This document shows positions 31,823 to 38,610 of a stretch of DNA of 38,610 nucleotides, in pieces (positions within the stretch are counted from its first letter, which is position 1; each line of letters starts with the position of its first letter). The notes under the pieces were generated by a model. The model was given only the letters and a program-made list of their open reading frames with translations. It was not told the DNA's origin and searched no databases. A program made the position numbers and the translations under genes. The stretch comes from Eubacterium sp. (GTDB lineage Bacteria > Bacillota > Clostridia > Lachnospirales > Lachnospiraceae), in assembly GCA_021769425.1 (NCBI GenBank), contig JAETSX010000032.1:1-38610 (forward strand). The letters are read 5' to 3'.

Positions 31823-34495
31823 TTACTTTATCTGCTTGGCCAGTTCCTCCGAAATGGCCTCTCCCAGATAATTTCCGCTTTTCCCCTGCTTTTGCACGTA
31901 TTCCTGCTTCAAATCCTCTTTGGCCCTTCTGATTTCCTCCCAAAATTCCCTGGCGGAAATCAGGCCGCAGCCCTGGCCCCTGATAACAATCTGTTCCAGA
32001 CCGTCAGAGGTCACCACCGTAACCCGATACTTTTTCGCATGCTCATGGGCAAATTTTTCGATATACTGATCGGCCGTTTCCGCCTCTTTGGTAAACACCA
32101 CATGAATATTGTGATAATCTAAAATCTCCGTTTTGTGCTGCTGCACCCGGTAAGCGTCAAAAACCACCATCAAATGACAGCCCCTTATTCCCTGATAATC
32201 GGAAAGGATATCCTGCAGCTTCCCTCTGGCCCCGTCAATATTATCTCTCGCCAGTTCCCGCAAATCCTCCCAGGCAAAAATTACATTGTAGCCGTCCACC
32301 AAAAGATATTCTTCTGCGGATTGGGGGCTGCGGTAAGTGCGGGTCACAGAATGGCCTGTTTCCCGGGACATCGCCTTTTTCTTATGATAGCCCTTCCGCC
32401 CTGCCTGTTTCTCCCTTTTGTTGGCGTTTAAAGTATGGGACAATATGGCCTCCACTTCCTCTTCCCCAATCCAAGCTTCCTCCAGGGAGCCGCTTCTGGT
32501 TCCCGGCTGTTCCTCTAAAGGCCTGTCTTCCCGAAGGTCCTTTTTCAGAAAAGCCGGACTTTCCACATGCATATATTCCTTTACCTGATTCCATTTCACC
32601 ACAAATCCAGCCCCATGTGCGCAAAACACAGAATCCGGGGAATGTTCCAGATCGCTTTGCGCATCATAACCTGTCCGCTCTATCACTTCCTGCTGATTCC
32701 GGCAGGGCTCGTATCCCTTCAGGCTGCAGGAGAGCCGGCCGTTTCCCCTGGTATAAGAAATCACTTCCCGCTGGTAATCTCCCAGGGATGCCACCGGAAC
32801 GCTTCCCTCAAACACTGCCATTCCTCCCTGAATCCAGGGCGGCCCGGAGTTTCCATGCATCCGTTCAATATCAGTCATGGCCCGTCCCACCAAAGATTCC
32901 GGCACCTCCAGCCGGAAGTTATAATAGGGCTCCAGCAGAACAGATTCCGTCTCCATCAATCCCTGGCGCAGCGCCCGGTAGGTGGCCTGCCGGAAATCCC
33001 CGCCCTCTGTATGCTTCAGGTGGGCCCGGCCGGTCACCAGCGTAATCTTCATATCGGTAATTGGAGAGCCGGTGAGAACCCCTTTGTGCTCCCGTTCCTC
33101 CAAATGCGTTAACACCAGCCGCTGCCAATTTCTGTCCAGCTCGTCCTCGCTGCAGCGGACGTCAAATACAAGGCCGCTGCCCCGCTCCCCGGGCTCCAGC
33201 AGCAAATGGACCTCCGCATAATGGCGGAGCGGCTCATAATGCCCCACTCCCTCCACCGGATGGGCAATGGTTTCTTTATACAAAATATTTCCGGCGCCAA
33301 ATTCCACCTGAATGCCAAAACGCTCTTTTATCATGCTTTTTAAGACTTCCAGCTGCACCTCCCCCATAATCTGCGCCTGAATTTCCTGTAAATGCTCATC
33401 CCAGACAATGTGAAGCTCCGGCTCCTCCTCCTGAAGCTGATTCAGGCAGGAGAGCACGGAGGTTACCTGGCTGCCTTCAGGCAGAATCATCCGGTAAGTC
33501 AGCACAGGCGCCAGAAGTGGCTGGAAAGAATCCCGCTCCCCTCCCAGCCCTGTTCCCGGAGAAGCGCCGCTTAACCCGGTCACGGCGCAGACCGCGCCTG
33601 CCTCTGCTTCCTTTACCATTTCATATTTTTCACCGGAATAAATGCGGATCTGATTGATTTTTTCCTTTGTATCAGAAACCTCCGTTTTTACTTTCAGGCG
33701 CCCGCCTGTAACTTTCAAAAAGGTAAGGCGGTTTCCCTGGCTGTCTCTTGCAATTTTAAAGATTTTCGCGCCGAACTCCTTGGGATAATCCGGCTGAAGC
33801 ATATACCGTTTCAGCGATTCCAAAAAATACTCCACACCGGTTAATTTCAATGCGGAACCAAAAAAACAGGGAAACACTTTCCTGGCCCTGATTAAGGACC
33901 GAATCTGTTCTTCTTCCACCCGTTCCCGTTCCAGAAAATACTCCAGCGCATGTTCCTCGCACATGGCAATATTTTCATAAAATTCCGGGGTATCCGTCCG
34001 GGAAAAATCCACGCAGTTTTCATCCAGCCCCGCTTTCAGCTGCTCTATCAGTTCTTCCGCATCTGTGCCCTGCTGATCCATTTTATTGACAAATAGAAAT
34101 GCCGGAATCCTGTATTTTTTCAGCAGCCGCCACAGGGTCCGGGTATGGCCCTGCACGCCGTCCGCGCCGCTGATCACCAGAACGGCATAATCCAATACCT
34201 GCAGCGTCCGCTCCATTTCCGCGGAAAAATCCACATGCCCCGGCGTATCCAGCAGCGTAATTGTCATTTGATCGGTCTTTAGCGCCGCCTGTTTGGAAAA
34301 AATCGTGATTCCCCGGGCCCGTTCCAGCTCGTAGGTATCCAAAAAAGCATCCTTGTTGTCCACTCTTCCCATTTGGCGGATACTGCCGCTTACGTACAGC
34401 AGAGCTTCCGACAATGTGGTCTTGCCTGCGTCTACATGGGCCAACAGCCCCAAGGATATCTGTTGTTTTGGCTTATTTTCAGATGCCTCATCCAT
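31823..34495 (-). CDS. TetM/EF-G-like translation GTPase fused to a Rae1/YacP-type NYN ribonuclease domain
   Basis: Residues 1-660 match ribosome-protection factors of the TetM type: G1 AHVDAGKT (19-26), DTPGH, NKMD, then EF-G-like domains including LEPYYNFRLEVPESLVGRAMTD and LKGYEP. After a charged linker (about 660-727) a NYN/PIN-like domain follows (728 to about 870). It keeps the acidic residues of that fold: LLVDGYN (D734), VVFDAY (D780), KEAETADQY (D809) and VTSDGLEQ (D831). This domain closely follows Rae1 (YacP), a ribosome-associated endonuclease that cuts mRNA in the A site. The factor probably binds ribosomes and brings RNase activity to them. Tetracycline resistance should not be assumed. 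It lies 18 nt after the binding-protein gene and 19 nt before hemB. Confidence 0.88.
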   Translation of the reverse strand: MDEASENKPKQQISLGLLAHVDAGKTTLSEALLYVSGSIRQMGRVDNKDAFLDTYELERARGITIFSKQAALKTDQMTITLLDTPGHVDFSAEMERTLQVLDYAVLVISGADGVQGHTRTLWRLLKKYRIPAFLFVNKMDQQGTDAEELIEQLKAGLDENCVDFSRTDTPEFYENIAMCEEHALEYFLERERVEEEQIRSLIRARKVFPCFFGSALKLTGVEYFLESLKRYMLQPDYPKEFGAKIFKIARDSQGNRLTFLKVTGGRLKVKTEVSDTKEKINQIRIYSGEKYEMVKEAEAGAVCAVTGLSGASPGTGLGGERDSFQPLLAPVLTYRMILPEGSQVTSVLSCLNQLQEEEPELHIVWDEHLQEIQAQIMGEVQLEVLKSMIKERFGIQVEFGAGNILYKETIAHPVEGVGHYEPLRHYAEVHLLLEPGERGSGLVFDVRCSEDELDRNWQRLVLTHLEEREHKGVLTGSPITDMKITLVTGRAHLKHTEGGDFRQATYRALRQGLMETESVLLEPYYNFRLEVPESLVGRAMTDIERMHGNSGPPWIQGGMAVFEGSVPVASLGDYQREVISYTRGNGRLSCSLKGYEPCRNQQEVIERTGYDAQSDLEHSPDSVFCAHGAGFVVKWNQVKEYMHVESPAFLKKDLREDRPLEEQPGTRSGSLEEAWIGEEEVEAILSHTLNANKREKQAGRKGYHKKKAMSRETGHSVTRTYRSPQSAEEYLLVDGYNVIFAWEDLRELARDNIDGARGKLQDILSDYQGIRGCHLMVVFDAYRVQQHKTEILDYHNIHVVFTKEAETADQYIEKFAHEHAKKYRVTVVTSDGLEQIVIRGQGCGLISAREFWEEIRRAKEDLKQEYVQKQGKSGNYLGEAISEELAKQIK

Positions 34496-34513
34496 CGGAA
34501 GCGCTCCTTTCCT

Positions 34514-35824
34514 TTATTGTTCTTTCAGAGATTCCTCCTGCAGTTTGTCAAATTCAGCCAGACACTCTTCCACTGTGGCTCCATTCAGCAACTCCCGGAC
34601 GATATTGCAGGTATTTCCCCATTGCTCCACTTTCAGATTGGCATTGGCGCCCAGCACATAGATATTCTCATTGACCCTGTCATTCAGCGGTTTTAAAGCG
34701 TCGATGCATTCCACCTGGACATTTTTGGACGGGGAAATCACTTTATTGGTTTCCGTGTACACCTGCAGAGCCTCATCCGAAAGAATCACATCCAGAACAT
34801 TCATCGTATCCTCCATGTGAGCCGCCTCTGCGCTGACGCCGTATCCTGTTACAGGCACCACCGGCATCTGGCCCCGTTTACTGGGAAATCCAATCACCTG
34901 CATGTGAAAATCCGGCTTCCCATAGGCCGTATCTGCATTTGCAGCTCCCCAGTACGCCATAACAATCGGCGTCTTCTGCGCCAGAAAATCCGGTCCCTCA
35001 CCTTCAATCGCCTCTGAAACATAGGCTTTTTCTGCATCCACATAGCCTTTATCAATCAATTCCTGCAAAAACTCAAAGCCGGGCCGCATATAGTCGCTGT
35101 ACTTTGCTTCTCCGCTGTTTAATGCGGCAATTTCCTCTTCTGTTGAGTCCCCGTTATACATGTCTGCATAGGCCTGAGCCAAAACAAAATTTTCCAGCCA
35201 CCAGCGGTTGGCTCCTACCGGAGTCTCAATGCCGTTTTCCTTAAATACTCTGCAGCATTCCAGAAACTCTTCCGGCGTATTCGGCAATTCCAGATGATAT
35301 TTATCGAACATGTCTTTATTTACAAACAGGCCGTTCACCACAATTTCCTGGGGAATTGCAACTAACTTCCCATTGATGGTGTTGGCGGTTTTTACCACAT
35401 CTCTCAGATTCTTTACGCAGTCAAGACCGGACAGATCTGCCAGCTCTCCTTCTTCTCCCAGCGCCTGTATGGTATCCGGATTCAGGAGATAAAAATCATC
35501 CATGTGATTCCTTGCCCGGTCCAAAGCCACTTCATCATAGGACTTCTCCTGATAGTTTTCCGCCGTGTAAGTCCGGTATTCCACCGTCACCCCCAATTGT
35601 TCCTCCGCCATTCCCACTGTGATGTCAAATGCTGTTCTTGAAATATTTTCATTATCCGGATCTGACTTCTCCATAGGGGCAAACAGCAAAACCGAACGGA
35701 TGCGGTTTTCTTTTTCCTCTGCAAGATTTCCCTCAAAATATTCATTCTGTCCACAGGCCCCTGCTGCGACAGCCATAAGCCCTGCCAGCAATACGGCTCC
35801 CAGTCTGCATACTCCTTTTTTCAT
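34514..35824 (-). CDS. Extracellular solute-binding lipoprotein (ABC family 1 type)
   Basis: The 436-aa protein starts MKKGVCRLGAVLLAGLMAVAAGAC, a lipoprotein signal with lipobox AGAC. It shows the fold features of family-1 binding proteins: VVNGLFVNKDMFDKYHLELPNTPEEFLE and FLAQKTPIVMAYWGAANA. Such proteins bind sugars or peptides outside the cell. No ABC permease or ATPase is nearby. Its gene begins 3 nt after the sensor kinase gene, so it more probably serves as the extracytoplasmic ligand detector for that kinase than as a transporter part. The ligand is unknown. Confidence 0.88.
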   Translation of the reverse strand: MKKGVCRLGAVLLAGLMAVAAGACGQNEYFEGNLAEEKENRIRSVLLFAPMEKSDPDNENISRTAFDITVGMAEEQLGVTVEYRTYTAENYQEKSYDEVALDRARNHMDDFYLLNPDTIQALGEEGELADLSGLDCVKNLRDVVKTANTINGKLVAIPQEIVVNGLFVNKDMFDKYHLELPNTPEEFLECCRVFKENGIETPVGANRWWLENFVLAQAYADMYNGDSTEEEIAALNSGEAKYSDYMRPGFEFLQELIDKGYVDAEKAYVSEAIEGEGPDFLAQKTPIVMAYWGAANADTAYGKPDFHMQVIGFPSKRGQMPVVPVTGYGVSAEAAHMEDTMNVLDVILSDEALQVYTETNKVISPSKNVQVECIDALKPLNDRVNENIYVLGANANLKVEQWGNTCNIVRELLNGATVEECLAEFDKLQEESLKEQ

Positions 35825-35827
35825 TTC

Positions 35828-38410
35828 CTACTCCTTTCTCTGCATATATTGATGTACCGTCTTCTTAAATAGCCCCATATCCACCGGCTTTGCAATATGG
35901 GCATTCATGCCTGCGGCCAGAGCGTCCTTCACATCCTCTGCAAATGCATTTGCAGTCATGGCAATAATCGGCACAGCGGCCGCATCTTCACGATCCAGCC
36001 CGCGGATCGCCCTTGTAGCTTCATACCCATTCATAACCGGCATCTGAACATCCATTAGAACAGCGTCAAATTCTCCCGGAACGGAATTCCGGAATCGCTC
36101 CAGTGCGGCCTGACCATCCTCAGCCACTTCACAGTCAGCTCCTTCCATTTCTAAAAGCTGTGCCAGAATTTCCGCATTGATCGCATTATCCTCAGCCACC
36201 AGGAAGTGACATCCTTCTAAGCTGTCTGTTTCCGGATTTCCCCCGGCTTGCTCCCTGTTTTCTAAAACTGCATGGACTTCCAGAATTTTTTCTTTCAGGG
36301 CAGAAACGAAAAAGGGTTTTGCAAGGAATCCGTCAATTCCCGCCTGTATAGCTTCCTCTTTCAGTTCCTCCCAGTCATATGCCGTCAGAAACAGAATAGG
36401 AACGTGCGTTTCCACAACGGCCCGAATCCTTCTGGCTGTCTCTATGCCGTCCATACCGGGCATTTTCCAGTCCAGTAAAATCACATGATAAGGCTCATCT
36501 TCGTCCTTTGCCCGGCATACCTGCCGGATTCCCTCTTCTCCGCTGAGCGCCGCGTCTGTCCGAACTCCGGTATCCTCCATCAATGTCTGAACATTCCTGC
36601 AGATATCTTCATCATCATCCACCACCAGTATCCGTGAAACCTTATGATTAATCCAGAAGTTTCGATCCACCTGCTCTTCCGGAATCCGCAGTTCAAGATC
36701 CACGGTAAACAGGCTTCCTTTGCCCACCTCACTGACAACCGTAATGGTTCCTCCCATCAGTTCCACAATATTCTTGGTAATGGCCATACCCAGCCCGGTT
36801 CCCTGGACTTTATTGGTAGTGCTGTTTTCCGCTCTGGTAAATGCGTCAAAAATAGTTTCCAGATATTCCGGCGTCATCCCATATCCGTTATCCTCCACCT
36901 CTATCCGAATATGCTCGTACTGACTGGATCGCCGCTCTAAGCCGATAATCCGAAACCAGATATTCCCTCCCTCCTGGGTATATTTTACGGCGTTGGAAAG
37001 CAGATTAATCAAAATCTGATTGATCCTGGTCTCATCTCCCACAAGGCATTCACTTTTTATCCCGGTTACTGTCATCTCAAAATTCTGTTTTTTTGCTTTG
37101 GCCGCAGGACGGATAATCGCATCCACCGAAGATACCATATTGCTCAGGGTAAATTCACCGATGGTAAGCGCCACTTTTCCGCTTTCAATCTTGGATACGT
37201 CCAGCACATCATTGATCAAACTAAGCAGATGCTGACTGGAGGCAGTGATTTTCCTGGTATATTCCCTCACTTTTTCCGGATGATCCGCATCTTTCGCAAG
37301 CAGGATGGTAAATCCCAGAATCGCATTCATAGGCGTCCGGATATCATGGGACATATTGGAAAGGAACATGGTCTTGGATTTGCTGGCCACCTGCGCCGCC
37401 TGCAGCGCCTCTGCCAGCTGCCTGTTATGCAGTTCTCTCTCCTTTTCCCGTTCTCTCCCGGCCCTGATCCGCTGTCTTTGTGTAAAAAAATACAGAGCGC
37501 AGCAGATGAAAAATGCAATCAGCATCGCAGTTGCCACTAAATAAATGTTCTGATTTACCGCATTGCCCTCCCGCTGTATGGCTTCTATCGGAACATATCC
37601 AATCAGATAAATAGTCCCGTCATTGACAGCCCACATATAAATCAGGGATTTTTTCCCCTGTATGTCATGATAAAACATCACATTTTTCCCGGCTTTGATA
37701 TCTCTTGTAATTTCCTCTTTTACATCCTCTTCCAAAATTTGGTTTGCACGGTAAAAATCCTCCAGATTCACATGGCCTGCCTCCCGCTCTCCCATCCCCT
37801 TGGGCTTCAGCACAAGTCTTTCGCTCTCTGTGTCCATAATATAGAGAGACGCCATACTGTTGTAAAATCTGTTGGGCAGCGCCTTATCAAAAGATTCATA
37901 AATATATTCGATATAAAGCGTTGCCGTCTCCCGATTCTTCTGCATCACAGGACATTTCAGCGTATAGGCCCAGGCTCCCATATAGTTGATATAAGATTCG
38001 GAGACAGGCAGGCCCTCCACTGTCTTTCCCGCGGAAAAATCCAGTTCCTCCGGGTAAAAGAGTTCTCCCATATTGGTAATTCCCTGGGATTCCCCGGCAG
38101 ATACCAAAGACAGCTTAACCATCGTCTCATTTCCATCATAAGATTGAATAAATTCCTCTGGATTCTCCATCAATTCTATTTCTTTGGCAATTAATTTCTG
38201 GTACTCCGCTTCCTTTCCCAGAATGGCTTCAATCGTTCCCCGAATCAAATCCAAACTCTCGCTCAGGTTGTCAATGGCCGCCGCAGACATTTCCCTTGAA
38301 ATCCTCCCGGCAATATAGAATACAAATGCCCCCAAAATGCAGAAAATCAGTATGATTGGCACAATCAAAGACATTCCTTTGCCCTTTTTGTCATTGTTTT
38401 TTCTTTTCAT
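35828..38410 (-). CDS. Hybrid sensor histidine kinase with two receiver domains
   Basis: The 860-aa membrane protein has one helix near residues 14-34, a long extracytoplasmic Cache-like sensor, and a second helix (about 285-305). A HisKA domain follows with the phospho-His in MSHDIRTPMNA (H355), a HATPase domain (VEDNGYGMTPEYL, GTGLGMAI), a receiver with the target Asp in LLDWKMPGMDG (D647) and a second receiver in LMDVQMPVMNG (D787). There is no HPt domain and no DNA-binding output domain, so a phosphorelay partner must exist elsewhere. It is the first gene of the unit with the binding protein. Confidence 0.95.
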   Translation of the reverse strand: MKRKNNDKKGKGMSLIVPIILIFCILGAFVFYIAGRISREMSAAAIDNLSESLDLIRGTIEAILGKEAEYQKLIAKEIELMENPEEFIQSYDGNETMVKLSLVSAGESQGITNMGELFYPEELDFSAGKTVEGLPVSESYINYMGAWAYTLKCPVMQKNRETATLYIEYIYESFDKALPNRFYNSMASLYIMDTESERLVLKPKGMGEREAGHVNLEDFYRANQILEEDVKEEITRDIKAGKNVMFYHDIQGKKSLIYMWAVNDGTIYLIGYVPIEAIQREGNAVNQNIYLVATAMLIAFFICCALYFFTQRQRIRAGREREKERELHNRQLAEALQAAQVASKSKTMFLSNMSHDIRTPMNAILGFTILLAKDADHPEKVREYTRKITASSQHLLSLINDVLDVSKIESGKVALTIGEFTLSNMVSSVDAIIRPAAKAKKQNFEMTVTGIKSECLVGDETRINQILINLLSNAVKYTQEGGNIWFRIIGLERRSSQYEHIRIEVEDNGYGMTPEYLETIFDAFTRAENSTTNKVQGTGLGMAITKNIVELMGGTITVVSEVGKGSLFTVDLELRIPEEQVDRNFWINHKVSRILVVDDDEDICRNVQTLMEDTGVRTDAALSGEEGIRQVCRAKDEDEPYHVILLDWKMPGMDGIETARRIRAVVETHVPILFLTAYDWEELKEEAIQAGIDGFLAKPFFVSALKEKILEVHAVLENREQAGGNPETDSLEGCHFLVAEDNAINAEILAQLLEMEGADCEVAEDGQAALERFRNSVPGEFDAVLMDVQMPVMNGYEATRAIRGLDREDAAAVPIIAMTANAFAEDVKDALAAGMNAHIAKPVDMGLFKKTVHQYMQRKE

Positions 38411-38448
38411 AAGTCACCTTTAAAAACAAAAATTTATTTACATTTCCT

Positions 38449-38478
38449 ATTGTACCTTGAAAGGCATGGCAAAGTCAA
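38449..38478 (-). promoter_or_regulatory. Promoter of the hybrid kinase unit
   Basis: On the minus strand TTGACT (38473-38478) and TACAAT (38449-38454) are 18 nt apart, about 40 nt before ATG 38410. It is probably the main promoter for kinase, binding protein, TetM-like fusion and hemB. The rest to 38610 is AT-rich and shows no gene. Confidence 0.65.
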
Positions 38479-38610
38479 GAAAAGGCTATTTTCAGCAGAG
38501 ATTTAGCTTTTAACACTTTCGTTCATTTTATATTTATACATTCTATTTTTTGCACCATCAAATACCTTCTATTATTATAACCAGCCTTCATTTTCATAAG
38601 TTTCTGATAA

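Noticed and set aside
31823-34495. Calling the TetM-like gene a tetracycline resistance gene
   Set aside because: The Rae1-type nuclease fusion and divergence from TetM make resistance an unsupported guess.

Overview
The window looks like a chromosome segment of a gut-type Lachnospiraceae bacterium (Clostridia). This rests on the 16S rRNA start, the clpC/radA and hemB/hemL proteins, the TetM-like factor fused to a Rae1-type nuclease, and purine-rich ribosome binding sites. The genus is not assigned. Almost all genes lie on the minus strand, in the same direction as the rRNA operon whose 5' end sits at the left edge.

Left part (1-17072), ordinary chromosome: the start of a 16S rRNA gene with a near-consensus promoter; a Zn/Cd/Pb-type P1B ATPase with a His-rich N-terminal repeat and an ArsR/SmtB-type operator (plus strand); then a minus-strand run starting at about 10.3 kb and reading leftward: a cohesin-like/cadherin-like membrane protein, a short GntR (YtrA-type) regulator, clpC, a small conserved protein and radA. 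Next come an ABC ATPase remnant, an acyltransferase-3 membrane protein, a membrane-anchored metallo-beta-lactamase-fold protein, a nucleoid-associated protein, exonuclease III, a NimA-like flavoprotein (plus strand) and L-lactate dehydrogenase. Intergenic spaces hold several palindromic or repeated sequences, including an exact tandem of a 74-bp unit whose leading hairpin shows compensatory changes.

Middle (17493-24822), genomic island at tRNA-Leu(AAG): a promoter-bearing tRNA-Leu at 24692-24775, a second complete tRNA-Leu at 19088-19171, and a 20-bp fragment of the tRNA 3' end at 17526-17545 followed by a terminator. They bound two tandem insertions. The right element (about 5.5 kb) carries a tyrosine integrase, a small DUF6809-like protein, a structured non-coding module, an XRE regulator, a lipoprotein and an SF3/primase-type ATPase. 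The left element (about 1.5 kb) is a wreck: intact hicB antitoxin, hicA toxin split by a 180-bp MITE-like insertion with long perfect inverted repeats, and an integrase remnant with an internal stop.

The most unusual object is at about 22951-23148. The 3' half of a tRNA (T-arm and acceptor strand) precedes the matching 5' half (acceptor strand and D-arm) by about 120 nt on the same strand, so the gene is circularly permuted. The acceptor strands pair over all 7 bp, and the outer ends form an extended helix with a single 3-nt bulge. A strong hairpin cannot coexist with the acceptor stem except as a pseudoknot. A clear intrinsic terminator ends the unit at 23240.

Right part (24849-38410), chromosome again: a GGDEF/EAL protein translationally coupled to a HEAT-repeat/methyltransferase; a membrane-anchored N-acetylmuramoyl-L-alanine amidase; hemL and hemB; an 890-residue fusion of a TetM/EF-G-like GTPase with a Rae1/YacP-type NYN ribonuclease; an orphan solute-binding lipoprotein; and a hybrid sensor kinase with two receiver domains. 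Kinase, binding protein, fusion factor and hemB are spaced 3-20 nt apart and probably form one transcription unit from a promoter at about 38450-38478.
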